From NCBI RefSeq assembly GCF_012241385.1, contig NZ_JAAVXB010000011.1:62001-126000 (forward strand): DNA of 64,000 bases, given 5' to 3'. The stretch comes from Solimonas marina (lineage in GTDB: Bacteria; Pseudomonadota; Gammaproteobacteria; Nevskiales; Nevskiaceae). Position numbers and translations under genes: made by a program. This document shows, piece after piece, positions 1-9,106 of this stretch (position 1 is its first letter; every line of letters begins with the position of its first letter). Below the pieces are notes generated by a model that ran no database searches, had not been told where the DNA came from, and saw nothing but the letters and a program-made list of their open reading frames with translations.

Positions 1-273
1 TACTAGCCGATCATCGCTTGCCCATTGGTAGTCGACCACACTGCGATCGGCGCCGACGTTGACCTTGGTGCCGCGCGTCTTGCCGCTAAGGTCGACGATG
101 GCGATCCCGAAGTCCTTGCCGATCGGCATCCGCATCGCCAGATAGCGCCCGTTCGGCGATATCTGCACATCGTCGAACGAGTCAGTGCGGGCAAAATCGC
201 TGAGCGGCACCGGCGCGGCATGCACCACCGCCGGAAACGCCAGGACGAAAAACAAGAAAAAAGTCGTTTTCAT
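1..273 (-). CDS. S9-family (prolyl oligopeptidase-like) peptidase, N-terminal part only
   Basis: Only the first 91 codons lie in the window; the gene continues past base 1. The product opens with a signal peptide (hydrophobic FFLFFVLAF, probable cleavage after VVHA). It then has the start of a beta-propeller-like region (DDVQISPNGRYLAMRMP), as in secreted S9 peptidases and related alpha/beta hydrolases. That similarity is recognised from the propeller opening only; the catalytic Ser-Asp-His domain would lie outside the window, so the exact family is uncertain. The next gene, on the same strand, ends 112 bases upstream. Confidence 0.6.
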   Translation of the reverse strand, partial: MKTTFFLFFVLAFPAVVHAAPVPLSDFARTDSFDDVQISPNGRYLAMRMPIGKDFGIAIVDLSGKTRGTKVNVGADRSVVDYQWASDDRLV

Positions 274-385
274 AGCGCGCGAGTGTGCCGATTCACCGGC
301 AGAAGTCTGTGAACCAGTTCTCATTCCCTCCCGAGTCGGCACCGCATCTGAGCCCCGCGCCGTCGCCCCGCCCGCCCGTCAGCGA

Positions 386-1216
386 TCACTCGCTGACGTT
401 GTGCAGCCAGGCCGTGCCCTCGAACCACTTGTGGTACAGCGCGTCGTAGCTGCCGTCGGCCTTGATGTAGCGCAGGAAGTTGTCGAGCCAGTTGATGAAG
501 TCAGGATCGCCCTTACGGACGGCCCAGGCCAACGGCTCTTCGGTGAAGGTCTGGCGCAGAATGCCGACTTGTCCCGGATAGCGGGCGACGTAGACGGCGT
601 TGTACGGCAGGTCGTAGACGAAGGCGTCGGCGCGGCCGCTGCGGACTTCGAGCGTCGCCTCGGCCTCGGTCTCGAAGGCCTTGATCTTGGCGTTCGCCAG
701 ATACTTGCGGGCGGCAATGTCGCCGGTGGTGCCGAGTTTGGTGGCGATCGTGTATTTCGGGTCGTTGAGCTGATCGTAGGACGTGATCTTGCCGATCAGG
801 TCCTTGCGGATCAGTACGGTCTGGCCGATGGTCACGTAAGGATCGACGAAGTTGACCTGCAGATTGCGCTCCGGCGTCATCGACATGCCGCCCATCAGCA
901 GATCGAACTTGCCGGTCAGCAGCGCCGGGATGATGCCGTCCCATTGGGTATTGACCAGCGTCAGCTTGACGCCGAGGTAGCGCGCCATGAGCCGCGCCAG
1001 GTCGACGTCGAAGCCGATGATGCGGCCGTTCTTGTCGCGCATCTCGAACGGCATGTAGCCGGCTTCGAGGCCGACCCGCAGTTCGCCGCGCTTCAGCACC
1101 TCGTTGAGGGTGGAGTGCTCCCACAGGGCCTGGTCGGACGCCCAGACGGACGGCGCAGCGGCCAACAGCAGCACGGCAATCAGGGCTCGAAACATCGTCA
1201 CCGGAATTTTCCTCAT
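386..1216 (-). CDS. Periplasmic amino-acid-type solute-binding protein (SBP_bac_3)
   Basis: The protein has 276 residues with a signal peptide (about 1-26, ending VWA). The body is typical of family 3 solute-binding proteins: LRVGLEAGYMPFEM, then GFDVDLARLMARYLGV, WDGIIPALLTGKFDLLMGGM and a second lobe with VRSGRADAFVYDLPYN. Such proteins bind polar amino acids in the periplasm for an ABC importer, or act as stand-alone receptors. No permease or ATPase gene lies next to it. It is transcribed away from the arginine degradation genes that start about 60 bases from its start codon, so an arginine or ornithine ligand is a reasonable guess but is not shown. A perfect 9-bp hairpin at 377-398 overlaps the stop codon but has no T-run. 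Confidence 0.85.
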   Translation of the reverse strand: MRKIPVTMFRALIAVLLLAAAPSVWASDQALWEHSTLNEVLKRGELRVGLEAGYMPFEMRDKNGRIIGFDVDLARLMARYLGVKLTLVNTQWDGIIPALLTGKFDLLMGGMSMTPERNLQVNFVDPYVTIGQTVLIRKDLIGKITSYDQLNDPKYTIATKLGTTGDIAARKYLANAKIKAFETEAEATLEVRSGRADAFVYDLPYNAVYVARYPGQVGILRQTFTEEPLAWAVRKGDPDFINWLDNFLRYIKADGSYDALYHKWFEGTAWLHNVSE

Positions 1217-1273
1217 GCGCCTTTCGGTCGCCTCCCTAAGAATGAACCCATTACAACAGATCGGATTCGGGGC

Positions 1274-2482
1274 GTGCGAGAGGCTTATTCCTCACTGCTG
1301 GCTTGGACGGTGACGCAGGCGGCTGCGCTCGGGGACGAGCTCGTCGCGCTCGCTGACCTCAATTCCGGCAGCTTCAATGCTGACGGCGTGCGCCGCGTCG
1401 GCGAGCGCATCGGCGCGCGCTTCACGGCGCTCGACGCCGAGGCGCAGTGGCTGGAGCTGCCGGTCCACGAATCGACCGGCGACGACGGGACCCTGCGCAC
1501 GCGGCCAATCGGCCCGGCGCTGCGCCTGCGTCGGCGCCCGGACGCGCCGCTGCAGGTTTTTCTCGGCGGGCACCTCGACACGGTGTACCCGGTCGACAGC
1601 CCGTTCCAGCGCGCCCGGTTTCGCGACGACGACACCGTGCACGGCCCCGGCGTCGCCGATTTGAAAGGCGGCCTGCTGGTCATGTGGCTGGCACTGGCGA
1701 CGCTGGAGCGCAGCCCGTGGCGCGAACGCGTCGGCTGGGAGGTGCTGCTCAACCCGGACGAGGAAATCGGCTCCAGGGGTTCAGCCCCGCTCCTGGCCGA
1801 AGCCGCGGAACGCAACCGCTTCGGCCTCGTCTATGAGCCGTCATTTCCGGACGGCAATCTTGCCGGGATGCGCAAGGGCAGCGGCAATTTCGACATTCTC
1901 GTGCACGGCATCGCCGCGCACGCCGGCCGCAACCCGGAGCAGGGGCGCAATGCGATCGTCGCCGCGGCCCGCGTGGTCGCCGCCATCAACGCGCTGCAGC
2001 GCGACGGCGTCACCATCAATCCGGGCTATGTGCGCGGCGGCGGGCCACTCAACGTCGTCCCCGATTTTTGCCTGTTCAAATTCAATGTGCGCACGCAGCA
2101 AGTGGCCGACGAGGCCTGGCTGCGCGAGGCGCTGGACCAGATCTTTCGCGAGCACGGCGGCGACGGCATCGTCTTCGAGCTGCGCGGCGGTTTCACGCGC
2201 CCGCCCAAGCCGCTCAACGACGCCCAACAGCGGCTGATGAGCTGGACCGCCGACTGCGGACTTGAGTTGGGCTTGGATCTCGAGTTCCGTCCCACCGGCG
2301 GCTGCTGTGACGGCAACAACCTCGCCGCCTACGGGTTGCCCAATCTCGACAACCTCGGCGTCGTCGGCCGTGATATTCATTCCGAACGCGAAACCATGCG
2401 CTTCTCCAGTCTCGCTGAACGCGCCCAGCTGTCGGCGCTGTTGCTGATGCGTGTCGCCAGCGGCGAATGGAGCTGGACATGA
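1274..2482 (+). CDS. M20-family zinc hydrolase/deacylase in the arginine cluster
   Basis: The product is a 402-residue M20 metallopeptidase of the CPG2/ArgE/DapE type. The metal ligands are visible: H100 and D102 in GGHLDTV, D129 in VADLKGG, E163-E164 in PDEEIGS and H369 in GRDIHSE. The dimerisation lid begins near GIAAHAGRNPEQGRNA. The GTG at 1274 is taken as the start because no ATG fits the family's usual N-terminus; the open frame runs on upstream, so the start is uncertain. The last codons overlap astA as ATGA, which implies cotranslation. In this position it could remove the succinyl group from succinylglutamate, the step normally done by AstE, but the sequence does not prove that. Confidence 0.8.
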   Translation: MREAYSSLLAWTVTQAAALGDELVALADLNSGSFNADGVRRVGERIGARFTALDAEAQWLELPVHESTGDDGTLRTRPIGPALRLRRRPDAPLQVFLGGHLDTVYPVDSPFQRARFRDDDTVHGPGVADLKGGLLVMWLALATLERSPWRERVGWEVLLNPDEEIGSRGSAPLLAEAAERNRFGLVYEPSFPDGNLAGMRKGSGNFDILVHGIAAHAGRNPEQGRNAIVAAARVVAAINALQRDGVTINPGYVRGGGPLNVVPDFCLFKFNVRTQQVADEAWLREALDQIFREHGGDGIVFELRGGFTRPPKPLNDAQQRLMSWTADCGLELGLDLEFRPTGGCCDGNNLAAYGLPNLDNLGVVGRDIHSERETMRFSSLAERAQLSALLLMRVASGEWSWT

Positions 2483-3498
2483 AGCGCGTCAGGCCGATCG
2501 CCGAACACGATATCGACGCCCTACTGGAACTGGCGCGCGGCGCCAGCACCGGTTTCACGTCATTGCCACCGATTCGCGACGTCCTGGCGGCAAAAATCGC
2601 CCGCTCGATCACCTCGTTCGCCGACGACAGCGTCGACATTCCCGGCCCCGAACGCTACATGTTCGTGCTCGAGGACACCGACAGCGGCCACATGCTCGGC
2701 TGCTGCGCAATCGAAGCGGCCTGCGGCCTCGACGAGCCGTTCTACAACTACCACGTCGGCCTGACCGTCCAGGCCAGTCCGGCACTGAGCGTTTATAAGC
2801 GTCTGCCGACGCTGTACCTGTCGAACGATCTGACCGGCGCGTCGATGCTGTGCTCGCTGTATCTGCACAAGGACGCGCGGCGCGGCGGCAACGGCGCGCT
2901 GCTGTCGAAATCGCGATTTTTGTTCATGGCGGCGTTCCCGCAGCGCTTCGCCGACAAGGTCATTGCCGAAATGCGCGGCGTCTCCGACGAGCAGGGCCGC
3001 TCGCCATTCTGGGAGGGTCTCGGCCGGCATTTCTTCGACATCGAGTACGGCGCCGCCGAACACGTGGTCGGCCAGGGCAACAAGGCGGTGATCGCCGAGC
3101 TGATGCCCAAGCACCCGATCTACACCGTGCTGCTGCCGCCCGAAGCGCAGGCCGTGCTCGGCCAGGTCCATCCGGAAACGGCGCCGGCGTTGCGCTTTCT
3201 CGAGCAGGAGCGCTTCCGCTACCAGGGCTATATCGACATCTTCGACGGCGGCCCGGCCGTCGAGGCACCGCTGCGCGCGATCCGCTCGGTGCGCCGTTCA
3301 CAAGTCCTGCCGGCCATCGTCGACAAGCGCCCGCTGGAGTTCGCGCGGCCGCAGCTGCTGGCCAACGAGCGCCTCGGCCACTATCGCTGCCTGCTCGCCG
3401 ACGTGCAGCCCACCGAGACCGGCGTGCGAATGTCAGCAGACGTCGCGCAGGCCCTCGACATCGAACACGGCGCCACCGTGCGCATCTGCCCGCTGTGA
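2479..3498 (+). CDS. astA: Arginine N-succinyltransferase
   Basis: This is the first enzyme of the arginine succinyltransferase pathway, moving succinyl from succinyl-CoA to the alpha-amino group of arginine. The 339-residue protein shows the AstA/AruFG signature: VRPIAEHDIDALLELA at the N-terminus, FTSLPP, LCSLYLHKDARRGGNG, SRFLFMAAFPQRFA and EMRGVSDEQGRSPFWEGLG. The ATG at 2479 is preferred because it overlaps the upstream stop as ATGA and gives the usual AstA beginning; an in-frame ATG at 2467 would add four residues. There is a single copy, not the AruF/AruG pair of Pseudomonas. It is followed closely by astD. Confidence 0.96.
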   Translation: MKRVRPIAEHDIDALLELARGASTGFTSLPPIRDVLAAKIARSITSFADDSVDIPGPERYMFVLEDTDSGHMLGCCAIEAACGLDEPFYNYHVGLTVQASPALSVYKRLPTLYLSNDLTGASMLCSLYLHKDARRGGNGALLSKSRFLFMAAFPQRFADKVIAEMRGVSDEQGRSPFWEGLGRHFFDIEYGAAEHVVGQGNKAVIAELMPKHPIYTVLLPPEAQAVLGQVHPETAPALRFLEQERFRYQGYIDIFDGGPAVEAPLRAIRSVRRSQVLPAIVDKRPLEFARPQLLANERLGHYRCLLADVQPTETGVRMSADVAQALDIEHGATVRICPL

Positions 3499-3527
3499 AT
3501 ACCGCAGAGGCCCCCAGCACCCGACGG

Positions 3528-4997
3528 ATGAGCTCCATGCAAACCAACGGCCAGCTATTCATCGACGGCCAGTGGCGCGACGGCCGCGGCCCGGCACTTC
3601 AAAGTCACGATCCGGCCACCGGCCGCGTCCTGTGGTCCGGCCACGCCGCGACCGCGGACGACGTCGATGACGCCTTCCGCGCCGCACGCCGCGCGTTTCC
3701 CGACTGGGCCGACCTGACGCTCGGCGAGCGCGAAGCCATGCTGCGTGCCTACGCGCAGAAGCTGGAACGCAACCGCGACGAGCTGGCGTCGCTGATCGGC
3801 CGTGAAGTCGGCAAGCCGCTGTGGGAGGCGCGTACCGAAGTGGCGGCGATGATCGGCAAGATCGAGCTGACGATCCGCGCCTATGGCCAGCGCACCGGCT
3901 CGTCCTACGCGATCGGCGGTCACGTGCTGCGCCACAAGCCGCACGGCGTGGTCGCGGTGTTCGGCCCGTACAACTTTCCGGGCCACCTGCCGAACGGCCA
4001 TCTGGCACCGGCGCTGTTGGCCGGCAACTGCGTCGTCTTCAAACCGAGCGAACAGACGCCGGCGTTCGGCGAGGCGATGATGGCCTGCTGGCACGCCGCC
4101 GGCCTGCCGGTCGGCGTGCTCAATCTCGTACAGGGCGAGCGCGAGACCGGCGAGGCGATCGCCGCGCACCCGGAACTGGACGGCCTGTTCTTCACCGGCA
4201 GCTCGCGCACCGGCGCGCTGCTGCACCGCCAGTTCGGCGGCCAGGGCGACAAGATCCTGGCACTGGAAATGGGCGGCAACAATCCTCTGATCGTGCGCCC
4301 GGTCGAAAACGTCGACGGTGCCGTGCACGAGGTCATCCAGTCGGCGTTCATCACCACCGGCCAGCGCTGCACCTGCGCACGACGCCTGATCGTGCCGGGC
4401 GACGACTTCGGCCAAGCCTTTGTCGCACGGGTCGCCGAGGTGGCATCCCAGCTCACGATCGGCGCCTGGAACGACGACCCGCAGCCCTACATGGGACCGC
4501 TGATCGGCGAGCGTGCCGCGCAACAGCTGATCGACGCCCAGGCACAGCTGATCGACAGCGGCGCACGCGCCCTGCTGCCGCTGCACCGTCTCGAGCGCGG
4601 CCCTGCTTTCGTCTCCCCCGGCATCGTCGACGTTACGGGTGTTGATGTACCCGACGAGGAGTTCTTCGGGCCGCTGTTGCAAGTCGTTCGCGTCGAATCG
4701 CTCGATGCGGCGATCGCCGTTGCCAACCAAACGCGGTTCGGCCTGTCGGCGGGCTTCATCGGCGACAACGAAGCCGAGTACCGTCACTTCTGGCGCCGCT
4801 CGCGGGCCGGCATCGTCAACTGGAACCGGCCAACCACCGGCGCTTCCGGCGCGTTTCCGTTCGGCGGCATCGGCGCCAGCGGCAATCACCGGCCGAGCGC
4901 GTTCTACGCCGCCGACTACTGCGCCTATCCGGTCGCCAGCGCCGAGGCGACGGCGCCGAAACTGCCGGAAAAACTTGCGCCAGGTCTCAATTTCTAG
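3528..4997 (+). CDS. astD: Succinylglutamate semialdehyde dehydrogenase
   Basis: This NAD-dependent aldehyde dehydrogenase oxidises N-succinylglutamate 5-semialdehyde in the AST pathway. The 489 residues match the AstD length. Visible features are FGPYNFPGHLPNGH, the NAD-site FTGSSRTG, the general-base region LALEMGGNNP, the catalytic cysteine region TTGQRCTCARR (Cys about 281) and the closing PFGGIGASGNHRPSAFYAADYCAYP that is special to AstD. ATGs at 3528 and 3537 are both possible. A GTG at 3495 overlapping the astA stop is a third option. It lies in one operon with the M20 gene and astA. Confidence 0.95.
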   Translation: MSSMQTNGQLFIDGQWRDGRGPALQSHDPATGRVLWSGHAATADDVDDAFRAARRAFPDWADLTLGEREAMLRAYAQKLERNRDELASLIGREVGKPLWEARTEVAAMIGKIELTIRAYGQRTGSSYAIGGHVLRHKPHGVVAVFGPYNFPGHLPNGHLAPALLAGNCVVFKPSEQTPAFGEAMMACWHAAGLPVGVLNLVQGERETGEAIAAHPELDGLFFTGSSRTGALLHRQFGGQGDKILALEMGGNNPLIVRPVENVDGAVHEVIQSAFITTGQRCTCARRLIVPGDDFGQAFVARVAEVASQLTIGAWNDDPQPYMGPLIGERAAQQLIDAQAQLIDSGARALLPLHRLERGPAFVSPGIVDVTGVDVPDEEFFGPLLQVVRVESLDAAIAVANQTRFGLSAGFIGDNEAEYRHFWRRSRAGIVNWNRPTTGASGAFPFGGIGASGNHRPSAFYAADYCAYPVASAEATAPKLPEKLAPGLNF

Positions 4998-5038
4998 CTT
5001 TTAGCCGCGTTAGGCTGTGCGCAGTTCATCGGGGGACG

Positions 5039-5893
5039 ATGATGCTGCGCGCTTTGCTCCTGGCGCTGCTGCTGGCAGCGCCACCGCTCATGGCCGAGGC
5101 CGGCGATCCGCCGCGCCTCATGCTCGCCGACGTCTTTCACGACGGCGATCCCATCGACCTTTCCGCGTACTGGGTCAGCGAGAAGTACGACGGTGTCCGC
5201 GGCTACTGGGACGGCCACCAGCTGTGGACCCGTGGCGGCACACCCCTGCACCCACCACCGTGGTTCACCGCCGGCTGGCCGGCACGAGCGCTCGACGGCG
5301 AAATCTGGGGCGGCCGGCAGCGCTTCGCCTTCACGTCAGCGGTGATCCGCCGCGATGCACCGGACGATCCGGGCTGGCGTCAGCTGCACCTGATGGTGTT
5401 CGACCTGCCGGCCGAGCCTGGCGACTTCAATGCGCGTCTCAAGGCGCTGCGCACCCTGTTCGCGACACCGCACGCCGCCACGTTACGCCTGGTCGAACAG
5501 GTTCATGTCGCGTCGCCCGCAGCGCTGCGGGCCCAGCGCGACGCCGTCGTCGCGGCCGGCGGCGAAGGCCTGGTTCTGCACCGCGGCGGCGCGCCTTACC
5601 GCGCCGAGCGCAACGACGATCTGCTCAAGTACAAACCCCTCGATGACGACGAGGCCGTCGTCATCGGCTATACGCCCGGCCAGGGCAAGTACGACGGCAT
5701 GGTTGGCGCCTTGAAGGTGCGCCGCGCCGACGGCCTCGAATTCCGCGTCGGCTCCGGCCTGTCCGATGCCGATCGACGCCACCCGCCGGCCATCGGCAGC
5801 ACCATCACCTATGTCTACAACGGCCTGACCGTTCATGGCGTGCCTCGATTCGCCCGCTTTCTGCGTGTCCGAGCCGACCGTCCGGCGCACTGA
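5039..5893 (+). CDS. Secreted ATP-dependent DNA ligase, LigE type
   Basis: The product is a 284-residue minimal ATP-dependent DNA ligase with an N-terminal signal peptide (LLLALLLAAPPLMAEA). Motif I, SEKYDGVRG, carries the lysine that takes AMP (K49). The adenylation domain continues through LDGEIWGG, MVFDLP and GEGLVLHRGGAPY, and motif V is LLKYKP. A short OB-fold follows (VGALKVRRADGLEFRVGSG). Signal-peptide-bearing ligases of this kind (Lig E) are known from proteobacteria and are thought to act in the periplasm, perhaps on incoming DNA. A purine-rich GGGGGACG precedes the start. No competence gene is adjacent; the placement between astD and the signalling trio looks incidental. Confidence 0.88.
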   Translation: MMLRALLLALLLAAPPLMAEAGDPPRLMLADVFHDGDPIDLSAYWVSEKYDGVRGYWDGHQLWTRGGTPLHPPPWFTAGWPARALDGEIWGGRQRFAFTSAVIRRDAPDDPGWRQLHLMVFDLPAEPGDFNARLKALRTLFATPHAATLRLVEQVHVASPAALRAQRDAVVAAGGEGLVLHRGGAPYRAERNDDLLKYKPLDDDEAVVIGYTPGQGKYDGMVGALKVRRADGLEFRVGSGLSDADRRHPPAIGSTITYVYNGLTVHGVPRFARFLRVRADRPAH

Positions 5894-5976
5894 ACAAGGT
5901 CGTCCCCCAGTTGCGGGGGCGGCGCTTGACGCTGTGCCTGCGATCCGCGCACGCTGCGGCAGGATCGGGGGAAGGT

Positions 5977-6630
5977 ATGCAGCAGGGTTTGGTCGTCGAA
6001 GATCAGCCGGCGCTCAGTCGCTGGCTCAAGGAAACGCTGGAGGAAGCGTTTCCGGGCATGGCCGTGCGTACAGCCGAAACGCTCGCGGCGGGACGTCGTG
6101 CGTTCGAGACGCAGGCGCCCGATATCGCGCTGATCGACCTCGGGCTACCGGACGGCTCCGGGATCGAACTGATCGAAGACAGCGCCAGCAGCAGTCCGGC
6201 CTGTCAGTGCGTGGTCACCACCATCTACGCCGACGACCAGCATCTGTTCCCAGCCTTGCGCGCCGGCGCCGCCGGCTACCTGCTCAAAGACCAGCCACGC
6301 GCGCGGACTGTCACGGCATTGCGCGGTATTGCCGCCGGCGAACCGCCGCTGTCGGCGTCGATCGCGCGGCGTCTGCTGCGCGTCTTCGGCGACGACCGCA
6401 ATGCGCGGGCCAATGGCAGCGTGGCGCCGAAACTGACGCCGCGCGAACGCGAGACCCTGACGCTGATCGCCAAGGGCTTCAAGATCGCCGAAGTGGCGGA
6501 AAATCTCGGCGTGACGCGCAATACCGCGCACGAGTTCGTCAAGAACGTCTACCGCAAGCTGAAGATCGGCAGCCGCGCCGAAGCCGCCGTCGAGGCCACC
6601 CGCCTGGGACTGATCAACCCGCACCTTTAG
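5977..6630 (+). CDS. LuxR/NarL-family response regulator
   Basis: The 217-residue protein has a receiver domain at about 1-120 and a LuxR-type helix-turn-helix at about 148-210. The acidic pair E8-D9, phosphoacceptor D54 in IALIDLGLPDG, and K in YLLKDQ are present. The DNA-binding part reads LTPRERETLTLIAKGFKIAEVAENLGV. The ATG at 5977 is preceded by GGGGGAAGG and starts directly with the receiver fold; upstream in-frame starts add a poorly conserved tail. It is the first gene of a trio with a Ser/Thr kinase and a histidine kinase on the same strand. The histidine kinase at 9106-9825 is the likely phosphodonor. Confidence 0.9.
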   Translation: MQQGLVVEDQPALSRWLKETLEEAFPGMAVRTAETLAAGRRAFETQAPDIALIDLGLPDGSGIELIEDSASSSPACQCVVTTIYADDQHLFPALRAGAAGYLLKDQPRARTVTALRGIAAGEPPLSASIARRLLRVFGDDRNARANGSVAPKLTPRERETLTLIAKGFKIAEVAENLGVTRNTAHEFVKNVYRKLKIGSRAEAAVEATRLGLINPHL

Positions 6631-6700
6631 ATAATCCCTCGCATTGCGCAAGGCCTCTGGTGTTTTGCATGATGCGTACAAGCTTGGGGTCGGGGGAGCC

Positions 6701-9106
6701 ATGAGCGAGATGCTGCCGCCGCGTTTGGGGCCATATCGCATCCTGCGGCTGCTTGGGGAAGGCAGCAGCGGACGAGTCTATCTGGCGGAACAGGATGAGC
6801 CGCGCCGTAGGGTGGCGCTCAAGGTGCTGTGCGGCTCCGGCCTGTCGGCGCAGGCGCGCGAGCGCTTCCGGCGCGAGGCCGAACTGCTCGCGCGGCTGGA
6901 GCACCCGGCCATTGCGCGGGTTTATGCCGCCGGACTGATCGACACTGATCTCGGTCCGCTCCCCTATCTGGCCATGCAATACGTGCAAGGCCGCGAGCTG
7001 CTCGAAGCCAGCCGCGCGCGTGGCATGACGCTGCGCGCCAAGATCGAACTGATGGCGTCGCTCTGCCACGCCGTTCACTACGCGCACAGCCGCGGTATCG
7101 TGCACCGCGACCTCAAACCAGCCAACATCCTGGTCGACGAGCACGGCCAACCGCACATCCTCGACTTCGGCATTGCCCACGTCGCGCACGAGCGCTTTGC
7201 GACCATGACGGTTGCCGGGCAGATTCTCGGCACCATTGCGTACATGAGCCCGGAGCAGCTCGCGGGGCGCGATGGCTGCAGCGACCCGCGCGCCGACGTC
7301 TATGCACTCGGGATCATCGCCTACCAGTTGATCAGCGGGCGGCTGCCCTATCCGGAACTGTCGACGGCGACGATCATCGGCGCCCTCGGCATCGTCCGCA
7401 ACGCGCCACCGGAGCGGCTATCGAAGCATCTGCCGCAGACCCGCGGCGATATCGAGACCATCGTCACGACGGCGATGGCCCATGATCTTCAACGCCGCTA
7501 TGGCTCGGCAGGCGAGCTCGCGTCGGAATTCGAGCGCTATCTGCAGCACCGCTCGATCGAGGCCCGGCCGCCGACGGCCGCCTATCTGCTCGGCCTGTTC
7601 ATGCGCCGCCACCGCGGCATCTCCGCAGCCTTCGGCATTGCCGCGCTGGCGTTGACGGTCGGCAGTGTCGTGACCACCTTCTACGCCATCTCCGAAATGC
7701 GCGCACGGGCGCTCGCAGAGCGTCACGCAGAAGAGTTTGCGGCGGTCAATCGCTTCCTCAACGAAATGCTGGTGTCGGCCGACCCGGCCCATGCGCGCGG
7801 ACGCGCTGTCACCGTGCTCGAAACCCTGGACGCGGCGCGCGCACAGCTGCCGCTCGACCGCTCCTTGTCGATTCCAGCCAAGGCCGCGCTGGCCGCCACG
7901 CTGTCCGAGGTCTATGTCTCGCTCGGTGACGTCAGCGCCGGTCTCGATATCGCGCGGCGCACCGCCGGTACGTCCATCGACTTGCTGACCACCGACAACG
8001 AGGCCGCGCTGCGCCTGCAGCTTGCCGAAGCCAATGCCCTGCAGATGTCCGGCCAGCTCAAAGCGGCGGACGCGCTGCTGCGACGCATCGTTGCTCGACC
8101 GAAAGTCGCCGATGAGGATCCGCGACTGCGCATTCGTGCGGGCCTGCTCTATACCAACGGCCTGCTGTACATGGGAGAACAGGCACAGGCACTCGAACAG
8201 CTGCGCGCACTGGTCGACACCTCGACACGCGAGCTGGGCGCCGATGATTCGTTGACGCTCGATGCGACGCAGGGCTACACCTCGCTGTTGTTCAACTCTG
8301 GGAAATACGATGAGGCGATCGCCGGTTTTCGCGCGTTGATCCAGCGCGAGACGCGCGCGCTCGGCAACGATCACCCGACCACGCTGCTGACGCGCATGGA
8401 CTACGCCGAGCGCCTGCGTGCGCTCGGTCGCCTGAAAGAAGCCGAAAACCTGATCCGGCCGGTCATCACCGACCGCGAGCGGGTGTCCGGCCCGCATCAC
8501 TACTGGACCCTGCTTGCGCGCTATGTGCTGTGCAATACGCTGAGCCAGCAGGGCCGCTCTCGCGAAGTCGCATCGATGATGGCTGACGTCGTACGCGGCC
8601 TGCGCACCAGTCTCGGTGACAGCAATGCCGACACGCTCAATGCCATGTACGTGCAGGCCAACATTGAACGCGACCTCGGCCATTACGCGACAGCTGAGCA
8701 GCAATACCGCAGCGTCATCGCGCTGCGCAGTCACGCCGATGCCGGCACCCATCCGGAGTCACTGCTGCCGGTCAACGGTCTGGCGCTAACCCTGATCAAG
8801 GCCGGCCGGCCGGCCGAAGCCGTGAGCCTGCTCGACGCGGCCCTGCCCAAGGCCGATGGTCGCAGCGAACACAACCTGATCTACGGCCGCCTGCTGGGTA
8901 CGCACGGCTATGCGTTGCTCAGTCTCGGCCAGGCTGCGCAAGCGCGCATCGAGCTGACGAGGGCGCAGGACATCATCGGCGCCGCGCTCGACGCGCGCCA
9001 TCCGGCAATGCGCGGTATCGCCCAGCACCTGGCGCAAGCCGAGCGCGCTCTCGAATCCCCGGACGCGGACCTTCGGCAGATCGCCGACGCCCGACCGGAA
9101 CCGTGA
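6701..9106 (+). CDS. Transmembrane Ser/Thr protein kinase with TPR repeats
   Basis: The 801-residue protein begins with a Hanks-type kinase: glycine loop GEGSSGRV, lysine in RRVALKVL, catalytic HRDLKPANI (about 133-141), DFG (about 154) and YMSPEQL. A single membrane helix lies at about 305-330 (ISAAFGIAALALTVGSVVTT). The remaining 470 residues form tandem TPR-like helices, many with the FIALIQRETRALGNDHPTT-type spacing of Kinesin-light-chain-like repeats. The kinase would be cytoplasmic and the TPR part periplasmic. GGGGGAGCC precedes the start. Its stop shares a base with the next start (TGATG), so translation of the histidine kinase gene is coupled to it. Substrates are unknown. Confidence 0.92.
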   Translation: MSEMLPPRLGPYRILRLLGEGSSGRVYLAEQDEPRRRVALKVLCGSGLSAQARERFRREAELLARLEHPAIARVYAAGLIDTDLGPLPYLAMQYVQGRELLEASRARGMTLRAKIELMASLCHAVHYAHSRGIVHRDLKPANILVDEHGQPHILDFGIAHVAHERFATMTVAGQILGTIAYMSPEQLAGRDGCSDPRADVYALGIIAYQLISGRLPYPELSTATIIGALGIVRNAPPERLSKHLPQTRGDIETIVTTAMAHDLQRRYGSAGELASEFERYLQHRSIEARPPTAAYLLGLFMRRHRGISAAFGIAALALTVGSVVTTFYAISEMRARALAERHAEEFAAVNRFLNEMLVSADPAHARGRAVTVLETLDAARAQLPLDRSLSIPAKAALAATLSEVYVSLGDVSAGLDIARRTAGTSIDLLTTDNEAALRLQLAEANALQMSGQLKAADALLRRIVARPKVADEDPRLRIRAGLLYTNGLLYMGEQAQALEQLRALVDTSTRELGADDSLTLDATQGYTSLLFNSGKYDEAIAGFRALIQRETRALGNDHPTTLLTRMDYAERLRALGRLKEAENLIRPVITDRERVSGPHHYWTLLARYVLCNTLSQQGRSREVASMMADVVRGLRTSLGDSNADTLNAMYVQANIERDLGHYATAEQQYRSVIALRSHADAGTHPESLLPVNGLALTLIKAGRPAEAVSLLDAALPKADGRSEHNLIYGRLLGTHGYALLSLGQAAQARIELTRAQDIIGAALDARHPAMRGIAQHLAQAERALESPDADLRQIADARPEP

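Noticed and set aside
377-398. Hairpin at the end of the solute-binding protein gene as a terminator.
   Set aside because: The stem is perfect but overlaps the stop codon and is not followed by a T-run.
2467-2481. astA starting at the earlier ATG.
   Set aside because: The ATG at 2479 gives the usual AstA N-terminus and an ATGA overlap with the upstream stop.
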